Of a DNA stretch of 64,000 bases, positions 56,006-64,000 are shown piece after piece. The position numbers and the translations under genes are program-made. How positions within the stretch are numbered: the first letter of the stretch is position 1; each line of letters begins with the position of its first letter. The stretch is taken from assembly GCF_000737695.1 (NCBI RefSeq), contig NZ_JPRM01000005.1, positions 1 to 64,000 of the forward strand. The letters run 5' to 3'. This stretch comes from Flavobacterium hydatis (GTDB taxonomy: Bacteria; Bacteroidota; Bacteroidia; Flavobacteriales; Flavobacteriaceae). Below the pieces are notes generated by a model. The model was not told where the DNA came from. It made no database searches and was given only the letters and a program-made list of their open reading frames with translations.

Positions 56006-56965
56006 TTACAAACTATAATTCAGGTTTACGCTCCAGCGGTAATTAGCCTCCATTGCGCCATTCGATAAATTCTGATTTATAGGAAGCATTCCATTTACAC
56101 CAACCGAAAATTTATCTTTCCCAACCTCGATACCAAATTTCCCAAACAAGATATCTCCTGCCGTATTTGGTAAGTCAAGACCATGTTGCTTATTTGTAGC
56201 ATAAACTTCACCCGCAAAACCAAGCTGAGGAACTACTTGTACCGATGGTAAATCAAACAAATAAAAGAACGTTCCCGAGTAATTAAATTGATTTCCGTAT
56301 TGGTATTTCTGTTCATTTTCGGTTTTTATAACATAATTAAGCATGGTGTTTAAACCCAAATTCTTTCTCTTAATTACATATTCCGAAACCAATAAATAAT
56401 CCCAACTTCCGGTACCTAACTGAAAACTCTTGTTTACACTCCCCACATTATTAGCTTCATTAAACTTTCCTGTTGGCATTTTTACACCACCACCTATGTC
56501 TATTTTATGCGTAAAAAAAGTGCTGTCCTTTTGCGTTTCAAACACCGTATAAAGCGCCATTACCGAAATATCTCCCAATCCCGAAATACTCTCTGTTCCA
56601 GTAGTTAATTCGCGACTATGAAAATGATATGGAACCAATGCCGAAATCTGAATTCTCTTAGTAACCGGAATACGCGCCCAAGCCTGAACCGTATTAAAAT
56701 TCTCATCGATCCAAGGAGAATTAGCAAAAATACCATCTCGGCTCGTATAACTTTGGTGGAAATAACGCAAACCAACAAAATTTGTGTTCAACATCGAGCT
56801 AAAACCCATGCTACCACCACTCGCCGAACAACCGCAAGCATCGCAATCAAAGTCTTCCATCATTGCCAAACGCTGAAATGTAAAGCTCGAAATACTATCT
56901 TTTACCGATGTTGCAAAAGTTAGATTGCAAACTAAAATTAAACTTAAAACTATTATTTTTCTCAT
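56006..56965 (-). CDS. Outer-membrane beta-barrel with CDACGC motif, likely metal-linked
   Basis: A 319-residue protein with a signal peptide (to about residue 19). Right after the start of the mature chain is a metal-like motif CDACGC (Cys41, Cys44, Cys46) and a Ser/Gly stretch. The rest is beta-strand-rich (RIQISALVPYHFHSRELTTG; FSVGVNGMLPINQN) and ends on an aromatic strand (WSVNLNYSL), as in outer-membrane barrels. It lies downstream of MbnH- and MbnP-like genes and belongs to the same minus-strand block. It could pass or bind copper at the cell surface. The family name is uncertain. Confidence 0.7.
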   Translation of the reverse strand: MRKIIVLSLILVCNLTFATSVKDSISSFTFQRLAMMEDFDCDACGCSASGGSMGFSSMLNTNFVGLRYFHQSYTSRDGIFANSPWIDENFNTVQAWARIPVTKRIQISALVPYHFHSRELTTGTESISGLGDISVMALYTVFETQKDSTFFTHKIDIGGGVKMPTGKFNEANNVGSVNKSFQLGTGSWDYLLVSEYVIKRKNLGLNTMLNYVIKTENEQKYQYGNQFNYSGTFFYLFDLPSVQVVPQLGFAGEVYATNKQHGLDLPNTAGDILFGKFGIEVGKDKFSVGVNGMLPINQNLSNGAMEANYRWSVNLNYSL

Positions 56966-56982
56966 TGTATTTTATTTTTTCA

Positions 56983-57131
56983 GGAGCAATTCCCGCTTTC
57001 CGTTGCAAGCTTTTCTTAAAATCCCATTTTTCTATACGTTTACAAAGTTTCCGCTGGTCACTTTGTAAACCCAAGAAAAAATAAGGTCTTTTCTCAAAAA
57101 GGCTTTACACTACAATCGGGGCTAAAACTCC
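56983..57131. repeat. Interspersed palindromic element, copy C
   Basis: The minus-strand reading begins GGAGTTTTAGCCCCGATTG and ends AAAGCGGGAATTGCTCC. It contains an 11-bp hairpin GTTTACAAAGT (57038-57048) with ACTTTGTAAAC (57060-57070). The end sequences match copies A and B, but the centre differs. It lies between the barrel gene and the cytochrome gene. Confidence 0.6.
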
Positions 57132-57159
57132 TATTTTCATTATATTATTTATTGCTATC

Positions 57160-58197
57160 CTAAAACTCCGAAAGCTTCCTATCAGTCAAGAATTGATTAT
57201 CCGTTAATGTTTTCAGGAAAGCGATAATTTGTTTCTTATCCATTTCCGAAAGTTCGATTCCTAATTTTCCATTTTGTTTCAGGATAGGATCCAATGTTGC
57301 CGAAGCTTCAATTCCGCTGGCATAATGATTAAGAACCGCTTCAAGCGTTCCAAAACGTCCGTCGTGCATATAAGGAGCCGAAACTTCAACATTTCGCAAA
57401 CTCTGCACTTTAAACTTATAGTAATCGCTTGCCAGTTGAGTCACTTTATAGCGTCCCACATCGTTTACTTTAGGATTTACTGCAAGACCATTATTACGGA
57501 ACGAATCGTCGGTCATTAAATCGGTGGCGTGACACGAAGCACATTTAGAATTAAACAAAGCATACCCCGCTAATTCGTCGGCAGTAAGAGTTCCTCCAGA
57601 TTCATTACGGCGGTATTTATCAAAACGAGAATTAGATGATGTTGCCATTACCATAAATTGCGAAAGTGCTTTAAGCATATTCTCAGTAGTAATTGCGCCA
57701 TCGGCAAATGCTTGCCCAAAAAGAGTTCGGTACGTTTTATCGCCACGCATCATTTCTAGAATAGCATTTAAATCGCCATTCATTTCGATATCGCTCGTAA
57801 GCGGAATTATAGGTTGTAAATCCAGATGATTGGTAACGCCATCGTACATAAAAGTAGTTTGATAAGCTAAGTTCTGGATTGGCGGCGCATTTCTTGTTCC
57901 TAAAGCATCACCAACCCCATGACTTACAGTATGCCCGTGATGTGTAAATGCGTTTTCCTGAATATGGCAAAACCCACAGGAAACAATTCCATCAGAGGCT
58001 AAACGCCCATCATAGAATAGTTTTTTACCTAATTCAAATCCTTTTTCTGTTGGTGGGTTTACGGCAATATTATAAACTAGAGCCGGAAAATTAGATGGCA
58101 CCTTAAAGTCTAAAGGCACATTTATATATTCATCATCCTGATCACTACAACTACATAATAACGGAATCATAACCCAAAGAAAATATTTTATTCTCAT
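57160..58197 (-). CDS. Di-heme cytochrome c peroxidase, MbnH/MauG-like
   Basis: A 345-residue protein with a lipoprotein-like signal (PLLCSC, Cys17). Two heme c sites are present: CGFCH (74-78) and CASCH (219-223). The MauG-type segment APYMHDGRFGTLEAVLNHY lies near the C-terminus. In the MbnP/MbnH pair of Methylosinus the MauG-like enzyme converts a Trp of MbnP to kynurenine, which helps bind copper. The adjacent MbnP-like gene makes the same role likely here. A plain hydrogen-peroxide-reducing cytochrome peroxidase is the alternative. Confidence 0.88.
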   Translation of the reverse strand: MRIKYFLWVMIPLLCSCSDQDDEYINVPLDFKVPSNFPALVYNIAVNPPTEKGFELGKKLFYDGRLASDGIVSCGFCHIQENAFTHHGHTVSHGVGDALGTRNAPPIQNLAYQTTFMYDGVTNHLDLQPIIPLTSDIEMNGDLNAILEMMRGDKTYRTLFGQAFADGAITTENMLKALSQFMVMATSSNSRFDKYRRNESGGTLTADELAGYALFNSKCASCHATDLMTDDSFRNNGLAVNPKVNDVGRYKVTQLASDYYKFKVQSLRNVEVSAPYMHDGRFGTLEAVLNHYASGIEASATLDPILKQNGKLGIELSEMDKKQIIAFLKTLTDNQFLTDRKLSEF

Positions 58198-58226
58198 GGT
58201 TTCTAAATTTTAAAAGAAGCACAAAA

Positions 58227-58314
58227 GCTCGATTCTAGCCCCGGTTGCCGCGGCATCCTTTTTTATTTTTCTTTAAAATAAAAAAGATATAGCAGAAAAC
58301 GGGACAAGAGTTCC
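58227..58314. repeat. Interspersed palindromic element, copy B
   Basis: TAGCCCCGGTTGCCGCGGCATCC leads into a 12-bp stem CTTTTTTATTTT (58258-58269) with the same TCTTT loop as copy A and its complement (58275-58286), then GATATAGCAGAAAACGGGAC. It lies between the MbnP- and MbnH-like genes. Confidence 0.65.
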
Positions 58315-58350
58315 TTATGAAAAACAACCTTTGTGCTCCTAAAAATGAAA

Positions 58351-59154
58351 TTAATCGTTGTGTACGTGATCTACTCTAAACATTGTTGCAACATTGGCAG
58401 TAATTAAAGGCAAAGCAGCTCCGCCCATAATCATAGCGCCTGTTCCGCCCATGTTATAATCTGAAAGTTTGATTTTGTTAGGTCCGTCAAGAATTTTAGA
58501 CAAATCGGTAATGATGTGTACATCTGGCGAAATGTTTGTTCTTACCAAGGCTTTGGTTGGGAAATCCAGCGTTACTTCGGTATAGTTATAATCTGTTCCT
58601 GTTTGTCCTGTATGAATCATAAAAGGAAGAGCAGTTGTAACCGTTTCGGAAGTAAAATTACCTTCGAAAGCAAGGAATTTATATCCTGCAGTCCAGTTCC
58701 ATAACATTTTGGCAGCTTGAGCTTGTGCCAGGAAATCTCCTTGTCCTGATGCCCCTAATTGCCATTGTTCTTTATCTACTCCTATTCCGAATTTTACTTT
58801 TACGTAATCTCCCGCAGGAACGTCTGATAAGATAAATTTATAACCTGCTGCACTTGCTTCGTCAGCAATAAAATAGCTTTTTGCTTTTGGGTATGTAAAT
58901 GTAGTTCCGTCAGTTTTTGTTAAAACAATATTACTTACGATGTATTTAACCGTTGTAATTTTTAAAACTTCCTTATTTGTTGTTGTGTTTGGTTGTGTTT
59001 CCAGAATTAAATCATTTGATCCAAAAGAGTTGTCAAATTTTAACCCCATTTTTCCAGTTCCAGAAACTGAGTCATTATTATCATCACTTGAACACGCTGA
59101 AATAGTAGCAGTTATAGCCAAAATAGCTACTGCTTTGTATAATATTTTTTTCAT
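58351..59154 (-). CDS. MbnP-like lipoprotein, putative copper binding
   Basis: A 267-residue lipoprotein (signal MKKILYKAVAILAITATISAC, Cys21). The family features are visible: KMGLKFDNSFG, PAGDYVKVKFGIGVD and the conserved LWNWTAGYKFLAFEG segment with Trp152 and Trp154 (also Trp131). In the known MbnP a Trp is oxidised to kynurenine by MbnH and used in copper binding; I cannot say which Trp corresponds. The C-terminus carries several possible ligands (MFRVDHVHND). It lies upstream of the MauG/MbnH-like gene on the same strand with repeat B between, so an operon is likely. Confidence 0.82.
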   Translation of the reverse strand: MKKILYKAVAILAITATISACSSDDNNDSVSGTGKMGLKFDNSFGSNDLILETQPNTTTNKEVLKITTVKYIVSNIVLTKTDGTTFTYPKAKSYFIADEASAAGYKFILSDVPAGDYVKVKFGIGVDKEQWQLGASGQGDFLAQAQAAKMLWNWTAGYKFLAFEGNFTSETVTTALPFMIHTGQTGTDYNYTEVTLDFPTKALVRTNISPDVHIITDLSKILDGPNKIKLSDYNMGGTGAMIMGGAALPLITANVATMFRVDHVHND

Positions 59155-59264
59155 TTTTGAGTTGTATATCTTTAATAAGTCTTTAAAATAGTATGTGCAT
59201 AGGCTTACCTCAAATGATAATAATCAAATGAAATAGCAGGACACAAAAGTGTTTTAATTAAAAT

Positions 59265-59639
59265 TTAAGAAATACGTGCTGGTGGATGAAAAAATAAATC
59301 GGCATTAAGATGCGAATACAAATTAGCGTAAGCCGCATTAATTTGTGATTTAGCATTGTTTGGATAAAATTGTAGGGTAAACAATTTAGTTGATTCGAAC
59401 ATTAAATCGACTTTATCCAAAAGGGTATTTTTTTTATCAGATGAAGATGGCTTTTCAGCATCGGCAGCTTTAGCCAATTCTTTCATCAAGTGACACTTTC
59501 CGTTACACTGCATAACAGGCTTGGCCTTGTTCTCGCAAAGTACGGTCGAGATGTAATCATAATTGACAATATATTCTATAACCGGGAATACAGGTTTTAG
59601 AAAAATAGCAAGAATCAATATGAAGACTATTTTTTTCAC
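59265..59639 (-). CDS. Small exported Cys-motif protein of the MbnP/MbnH cluster
   Basis: A 124-residue protein with an N-terminal hydrophobic signal or anchor (MKKIVFILILAIFLKPVFPV). Three Cys follow: Cys35, then Cys45 and Cys49 in MQCNGKCHLMKEL, with His50 and Met43. This looks like a metal (copper) or redox site. The C-terminal half is Lys/Asp-rich, then aromatic, ending in HLNADLFFHPPARIS. I do not know the family name. It lies 110 bases upstream of the MbnP-like gene and is the first gene of the cluster. Confidence 0.65.
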   Translation of the reverse strand: MKKIVFILILAIFLKPVFPVIEYIVNYDYISTVLCENKAKPVMQCNGKCHLMKELAKAADAEKPSSSDKKNTLLDKVDLMFESTKLFTLQFYPNNAKSQINAAYANLYSHLNADLFFHPPARIS

Positions 59640-59763
59640 GTTGCGAATTTAAGAAACAAATTTTATTTTATCATCTGTTAAATAAATTATAATTAAAATA
59701 AACACATTAAACCTATTGATTTTATCAATGTCTAACGACTATAACCTTTAAAACAAACAAATC

Positions 59764-60201
59764 ATGAAAAAATTATTTATCGCTGCTTTATTGTTCGTTG
59801 GAATGGTAAGCTTTGCTCAAGATGCTACAACAACAACTTCTAAAACTCAAAAAGAAAGGTTGACTCCTGAACAACGAAATGAAAAACATTTAAAAAAACT
59901 GACTACCGAATTAAATCTAGATGCTAACCAACAAGCTCAGGTTGGAAAATTACTTGCTGACAGAAGTGCCAAAGCGCAAAAATACATGGAAACTCGTAAA
60001 GCCAGAAAAGATAGTAATGTAAAACCAACTGCTGAAGAAAAAGCTGCTCTTAAAAAAGAAATGATGGACGAGAAAACAGCAACAGAAACTCAAATGAAAT
60101 CGATCTTAAATGCTGACCAGTACAAAAAATGGATTGCAATGAGAGAAGAAAATAAAGAGAAGATGAAAGAAAAAATGAACGACAAGAAAAACAAACAATA
60201 A
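59764..60201 (+). CDS. DUF4890 protein, CpxP/Spy-like
   Basis: A 145-residue exported protein (signal MKKLFIAALLFVGMVSFAQ). The mature part is helical and charged. It starts with a low-complexity Thr stretch, then has an LTPEQR motif, a second LDANQQAQVGKLL and a Lys/Glu-rich tail. LTxxQ-type motifs and length recall periplasmic CpxP/Spy chaperones. It is transcribed away from the copper-type cluster, but a link is only suggested by position. Confidence 0.75.
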   Translation: MKKLFIAALLFVGMVSFAQDATTTTSKTQKERLTPEQRNEKHLKKLTTELNLDANQQAQVGKLLADRSAKAQKYMETRKARKDSNVKPTAEEKAALKKEMMDEKTATETQMKSILNADQYKKWIAMREENKEKMKEKMNDKKNKQ

Positions 60202-60213
60202 TCCTAAATTCCA

Positions 60214-60250
60214 CAAAAAAAAACTTCCAGCTCAAACTGGAAGTTTTTTT
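60214..60250 (+). terminator. Terminator of the DUF4890 gene
   Basis: AACTTCCAG (60222-60230), loop CTCAAA, and its complement, with A before and T7 after. Confidence 0.85.
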
Positions 60251-60260
60251 GTTTTTATTC

Positions 60261-60356
60261 TTACCATTAAGAGATTAAGAAAATTAAGTTTTACACTTAT
60301 CCTATCAGGATTATAAAATTTTGATTCCCTTAATGAAACGTAATTCCTTAATGGTG
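60261..60356. repeat. Inverted-repeat element with ACCATTAAG ends
   Basis: ACCATTAAG (60263-60271) and CTTAATGGT (60347-60355) are exact complements and bound AT-rich words (GATTAAG, AAATTAAG; CCCTTAATG). No open frame. It sits between the DUF4890 terminator and hemL. Confidence 0.5.
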
Positions 60357-60371
60357 AAAAGAAAAAAATAT

Positions 60372-61658
60372 TTAGAAAGTTTTAGAAACTTTATCAATTG
60401 CCTGAATTGTAAAGTCTAAATCTTCGTATGATAATGCATCTGTAATAAACCATGTTTCGTATGCCGAAGGCGCGATATAAACTCCCTCTTGCAATAATCC
60501 GTGGAAGAATTTCTTGAACGTTTCGTTATCACCATTTGCAGCACTTTTAAAATCAGTAACTGGTGCAGCATCAAAATGTACCGAAATCATAGATCCTACT
60601 CTATTAATTGTATAAACTACATTATTAGCTTTAAGAACTCTATCAATTCCAGCTTCTAAATAAGCCGTTTTCTCATCTAAACGAGTAAAGATAGCACGGT
60701 CATTATCTAACGCTTGTAACATTGCTAATCCTGCTGCCATTGCCAACGGATTACCTGATAATGTTCCTGCCTGATAAACTGGTCCTATTGGTGCTAAATA
60801 ATTCATGATTTCTGCACGAGCAGCAAATGCTCCTACTGGCAAACCACCACCAATTACTTTACCGAATGTTACAATATCAGCCTTAATGTTAAATAATTCC
60901 TGAACTCCACCACGTGCAAGTCTAAAACCGGTCATAACCTCATCAAAGATTAATAATATTCCGTTTTCTGTACATAATTCGCGTAAGCCTTCTAAAAATC
61001 CCTTATTTGGCGGAATACAACCCATATTTCCTGCAACAGGCTCTATGATAATAGCTGCAATTTCGTTTTTGTTAGCATTAATTAATGTCGCTACATTTTC
61101 GAGATCATTGTATTTTGCCAGCAAAGTATCTTTTGCTGTTCCTTCTGTAACTCCTGGACTATTTGGGCTACCAAAAGTAACGGCTCCACTACCTGCCTGA
61201 ATAAGGAATGAATCAGAATGTCCGTGGTAACAACCTGCAAATTTTATAATTTTATCTCTCTTTGTAAATCCTCTTGCCAAACGTATTGCGCTCATACAAG
61301 CCTCTGTTCCTGAATTTACAAAACGAATTTTATCGATATTTGGAACCATCGAAACCGCCAAAGCTGCGATTTGAGTTTCCAATTCTGTTGGCATCCCAAA
61401 AGATGTTCCTAATTTTGCTTTCTCAATTACAGCATCAACAACTGGAGCGTATGCATGGCCTAAAACCATTGGTCCCCATGAATTGATATAATCTATCAAT
61501 TTGTTTCCGTCTTCATCATATAAATAAGCTCCTTTAGCGCTTTTTACAAAAATTGGAGTTCCTCCCACTGCTTTAAATGCTCTTACAGGCGAATTTACAC
61601 CACCCGGAATTACTTTTTCTGCTTCAGCAAAAAGCTGACTGCTTCTTTGATATATCAT
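60372..61658 (-). CDS. hemL: Glutamate-1-semialdehyde 2,1-aminomutase
   Basis: A PLP enzyme of 428 residues in the C5 pathway of heme synthesis; it converts glutamate-1-semialdehyde to 5-aminolevulinate. The PLP lysine is Lys267 in TFGKVIGGG. Other signatures are [18 protein letters not shown] at the N-terminus, [13 protein letters not shown], and the DEVMTGFR motif before the lysine. Length is normal. No other heme gene is adjacent. Confidence 0.98.
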   Translation of the reverse strand: MIYQRSSQLFAEAEKVIPGGVNSPVRAFKAVGGTPIFVKSAKGAYLYDEDGNKLIDYINSWGPMVLGHAYAPVVDAVIEKAKLGTSFGMPTELETQIAALAVSMVPNIDKIRFVNSGTEACMSAIRLARGFTKRDKIIKFAGCYHGHSDSFLIQAGSGAVTFGSPNSPGVTEGTAKDTLLAKYNDLENVATLINANKNEIAAIIIEPVAGNMGCIPPNKGFLEGLRELCTENGILLIFDEVMTGFRLARGGVQELFNIKADIVTFGKVIGGGLPVGAFAARAEIMNYLAPIGPVYQAGTLSGNPLAMAAGLAMLQALDNDRAIFTRLDEKTAYLEAGIDRVLKANNVVYTINRVGSMISVHFDAAPVTDFKSAANGDNETFKKFFHGLLQEGVYIAPSAYETWFITDALSYEDLDFTIQAIDKVSKTF

Positions 61659-61741
61659 TATTAATTTTAAATTTTAGAGTTCTGATTTTAGATTTATATC
61701 ATGCATTTAATCTTCATCTATTATAAGCTCATTACTATTTT

Positions 61742-61769
61742 TGATTTGTTTTAGTTGAGAAACAAATCA
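61742..61769 (-). other. Hairpin after the glucosaminidase gene
   Basis: TGATTTGTTT (61742-61751) and its complement AAACAAATCA (61760-61769) lie 21 bases after the glucosaminidase stop. On the minus strand no T run follows, so terminator function is uncertain. The rest of the gap to hemL (61,659-61,789) has only AT-rich repeat-like words. Confidence 0.45.
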
Positions 61770-61789
61770 GTTTTATTTTTATTGAAATC

Positions 61790-62686
61790 TTACTTTACAA
61801 TTAATCGCTGCCCGATAGAAAGCGTATTATCAGCAAGATTATTTTTCTGTTTTAAATCATCAACAAGTACATTGAATTTTTTTGAAATAGAATATAATGT
61901 ATCCCCCTTCTGAACTTCGTAGGTAGAAAGATTACCCGAATTATTATTATTTGTTGTATTAGGCTTTGCCACAACGACCGTTGTAGTTTTCTCTATTACT
62001 ACATAATCTTTACCCATAGCTATATTATCGTATTGGTGTAATTCGTAACGCTCGATATAACTAATTAATTTCTCTGGATATTTAGGATCTGTAGCATATC
62101 CAGCGGCTCTTAATCCTTTTGCCCACGCTTTATAATCTCCTTTTTCATAAGTAAACAAGGTAGCATATCGGCTTTTTCCTGTTAGGAATAAAGCATGATC
62201 GCGAAACGATTCCGATGGATCTTTGTATTTTCTAAAACATTCCTGAGCCGAATCATCATCATGACGAACACTTTCACCAACCCAATCTTTATGACATTTT
62301 ATTCCGAAATGATTATTAGACGAAAGGGCTAAATCTCCTCTTCCTGCTCCCGATTCTAAAATTCCTTGTGCCAAAATAATACTTGCAGGAATCCCGTAAC
62401 TTTTCATATTACCCATCGCAATATCTTTGTATTGAGAAATATAATCGCTGATTAAAGTATTGGTAACAACCGTTTTTGAAGTCGATTCGATAACTTCAGT
62501 CGTATTATTTGTTGTTTTTTTAGGCTCTGGTTTGGTATAAACTGGCTTTTTCTTGGTCTGGATTGCTACTCTTTCTTTTTTTTGTTGGGTAGTAGCAGCC
62601 TTTTTGGTTGTTGCAATAGCGGGTTTGCTTGCGTTACAACCTATTAGAGTTATCGTTATTAAGAGTAAGAGTGTTTTTTTAAACAT
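61790..62686 (-). CDS. Glucosaminidase-domain lipoprotein with LysM
   Basis: A 298-residue cell-wall hydrolase. The lipobox is LIGCN (Cys17). A Lys/Thr-rich linker (about 20-75) is followed by a glucosaminidase domain (about 78-225), with the likely catalytic Glu in QGILESGAGRGDLALSSNN and FGIKCHKDW. The C-terminal LysM domain (about 252-298) reads YEVQKGDTLYSISKKFNVL and binds peptidoglycan. It is related to FlgJ/mannosyl-glycoprotein endo-beta-N-acetylglucosaminidase-type enzymes. Its start overlaps the end of the ACC-deaminase-like gene by 8 bases, so the two are translationally linked. Confidence 0.92.
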   Translation of the reverse strand: MFKKTLLLLITITLIGCNASKPAIATTKKAATTQQKKERVAIQTKKKPVYTKPEPKKTTNNTTEVIESTSKTVVTNTLISDYISQYKDIAMGNMKSYGIPASIILAQGILESGAGRGDLALSSNNHFGIKCHKDWVGESVRHDDDSAQECFRKYKDPSESFRDHALFLTGKSRYATLFTYEKGDYKAWAKGLRAAGYATDPKYPEKLISYIERYELHQYDNIAMGKDYVVIEKTTTVVVAKPNTTNNNNSGNLSTYEVQKGDTLYSISKKFNVLVDDLKQKNNLADNTLSIGQRLIVK

Positions 62687-63575
62687 TGCTTTTAATTATT
62701 GGTAAGTTTTTATTCATCAGCTTCATATTCATTCCTTCTATTCCTTGTAATCCACCAGTATGAATCAGCAGGATTTTTGAGTTTTCGGGGAAATAATTTC
62801 TCCTAATTAAATCTATAACGCCAAAAACCATCTTTCCTGTATAAATTGGGTCCAAAGGGATCTGATTTTCATCAAAAAACTGATTAATAAAGGTAATAAG
62901 TTCCAAATTTACTTTACCATAACCGCCAAAATGGTAGTCTGTAATCAATTCCCAATTTTGATTCTTTGCAAAAATACGAATTTCATCTTTTAAAAAATCC
63001 CCTTTTAACGCTGGAAACCCTAAAACTTTTTGATTTGGTAACGCACTATTGCTAATTCCCGAGATTGTTCCGCCTGTTCCTACGGCACAACATACATAAT
63101 TAAACTCGGTATCTTCTGGCGTTAAAATTTCCTCACAACCTCTTACCGCCAGCTCATTTGTTCCTCCTTCGGGTACAAGATAAAAATCTCCAAATTTCTG
63201 TTTTAGATTATCTAAAAAGCTTTGTTCGCTTTTAAGACGATAGTCTTCTCGGGAAACAAACTCAAATTGCATTCTGTTTTCCTGAGCAAATTTTAAAGTT
63301 GGATTTCCTTCGATTTTATCGATAAGTTCATCGCCACGGATAATTCCGATGGTTTTAAATCCACTTTCTTTGCCTGCATAAGCCACAGCAGCAATATGAT
63401 TAGAAAATGCTCCGCCAAATGTGAGCAACGTTTTCTGATTTTCGGCTTTCGCCTGAAGTAAATTATATTTTAGTTTTCGATACTTATTTCCTGAAATAAA
63501 AGGATGAATTAAATCTTCTCTTTTAATTGTAAGTGAAATATTGTTCGGAAAAACGGTATGGATCTTTTGATTCAA
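62679..63575 (-). CDS. ACC deaminase / D-cysteine desulfhydrase family PLP enzyme
   Basis: A 298-residue fold-type II PLP enzyme. The PLP lysine lies in ISGNKYRKLKYNL near the N-terminus. The family pattern TFGGAFSNHIAAVAYAG is followed by VPEGGTNELAVRGCEEI, the phosphate-binding GTGGTISG and LIHTGGLQG near the C-terminus. Members deaminate 1-aminocyclopropane-1-carboxylate or release sulphide from D-cysteine. D-cysteine desulfhydrase-like activity is the safer guess because true ACC deaminases are specialised. It overlaps the next gene by 8 bases. Confidence 0.88.
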   Translation of the reverse strand: MNQKIHTVFPNNISLTIKREDLIHPFISGNKYRKLKYNLLQAKAENQKTLLTFGGAFSNHIAAVAYAGKESGFKTIGIIRGDELIDKIEGNPTLKFAQENRMQFEFVSREDYRLKSEQSFLDNLKQKFGDFYLVPEGGTNELAVRGCEEILTPEDTEFNYVCCAVGTGGTISGISNSALPNQKVLGFPALKGDFLKDEIRIFAKNQNWELITDYHFGGYGKVNLELITFINQFFDENQIPLDPIYTGKMVFGVIDLIRRNYFPENSKILLIHTGGLQGIEGMNMKLMNKNLPIIKSNV

Positions 63576-63584
63576 AATCTAATT

Positions 63585-63920
63585 TTATTTTTGATTTAAA
63601 TACTGCAAAAACCTAAAAAAAGGTCTGCTCTTTAAATAATTCATATCTCCCTCATTTTCATAAGCTTCTCTTTCAAAACTTATATTCTGATACGCTAAAC
63701 TTGCATTTTTATATTGAAATAAACGCACCACATATTCTATTAAATACCAAATAAAAAATGGTAGTATCAATAACTCTAATTGTTGGCGTAAATGTATTTT
63801 TTCATGATTAACAAAAACCTGATTCTTTTTGTCTGAAGGATATTTTACCAATACAAACGGAAACACAGCCATTCCTCGATATCCTTTCGGAATTAAATAT
63901 TTAGCAATAATCAAAAACAT
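63585..63920 (-). CDS. Small HEXXH membrane-associated protein
   Basis: A 111-residue protein with one or two hydrophobic helices (about 1-10 and 48-65, LELLILPFFIWYLIEYVV). A zinc-binding HEXXH motif (HEKIH, 39-43) precedes the helix, and a downstream Glu-rich FEREAYENE (82-90) could give the third ligand. This pattern resembles the M56/BlaR-type or other gluzincin peptidases in a very short form. I do not know its name. It lies 9 bases upstream of the ACC-deaminase-like gene, the likely start of a three-gene operon. Confidence 0.7.
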   Translation of the reverse strand: MFLIIAKYLIPKGYRGMAVFPFVLVKYPSDKKNQVFVNHEKIHLRQQLELLILPFFIWYLIEYVVRLFQYKNASLAYQNISFEREAYENEGDMNYLKSRPFFRFLQYLNQK

Positions 63921-64000
63921 TCGCTGTAAAATTTATAAATTTGTAGTAGTAAATTACTTCTATACAAAGAAAATCATAATCAATTGAATTTACTTAAAAT

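Noticed and set aside
48611..60356. CRISPR array
   Set aside because: The repeats are dispersed inverted elements of different families, not regularly spaced direct repeats, and there are no cas genes.

Overview
The window is chromosomal DNA of a Bacteroidota bacterium, almost certainly a Flavobacterium. The evidence is the low G+C content, RpoB/RpoC sequences of flavobacterial type, SusC/SusD pairs, promoters of the TTG-(19-23)-TAnnTTTG kind, and an almost complete lack of Shine-Dalgarno sequences. There is no sign of phage, plasmid, CRISPR or insertion sequences. It is mostly core genome with small accessory stretches.

1-17,050 holds the transcription/translation core, all on the minus strand. 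In transcription order it runs rpsU, xerC, hpf, tRNA-Thr, tRNA-Tyr, tRNA-Thr, tuf, tRNA-Trp, secE, nusG, rplK, rplA, rplJ, rplL, rpoB, rpoC and a DUF3467 gene. An epoxide-hydrolase-like gene lies beyond it. Hairpins sit in the rplL-rpoB and rpoB-rpoC gaps. rpsU carries an unusually long Shine-Dalgarno sequence, the expected signature of bS21 autoregulation in this class.

17,050-26,430 holds housekeeping and envelope genes: acyl-CoA dehydrogenase, a helix-hairpin-helix protein, an amino acid permease, a PspC protein, DUF2851, an exonuclease, cystathionine beta-synthase and a putative porin. 26,640-36,600 holds two tandem SusC/SusD outer-membrane uptake pairs with no linked enzymes. 36,935-42,300 (plus strand) holds rnhB, an OmpA-like lipoprotein, DUF3861, a membrane protein, and a metallo-beta-lactamase-fold hydrolase followed by an AraC regulator.

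42,360-46,910 (minus) alternates two Crp/Fnr-like regulators with a frameshifted short-chain dehydrogenase and a TonB-dependent receptor. Each regulator is followed by a TTGA-N6-TTAA site placed at the same distance upstream of a TAnnTTTG box. 47,110-55,750 holds lipB, lysS, D-lactate dehydrogenase, a glycerophosphodiesterase and several hypothetical genes. 56,006-59,639 (minus) is a probable copper-related operon: a small Cys protein, an MbnP-like lipoprotein, an MbnH/MauG-like di-heme protein and an outer-membrane barrel with a CDACGC motif. 59,764 to the end holds a DUF4890 protein, hemL, a LysM glucosaminidase, an ACC-deaminase-like protein and a small HEXXH membrane protein.

Several families of imperfect palindromic repeats (90-350 bp) fill gaps at 16.9, 48.6, 51.5, 55.8, 57.0, 58.2 and 60.3 kb. 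The strongest leads are the paired Crp/Fnr sites, the MbnP/MbnH-type operon, the rpsU Shine-Dalgarno, the tandem operator before the hydrolase gene, and the repeat families.
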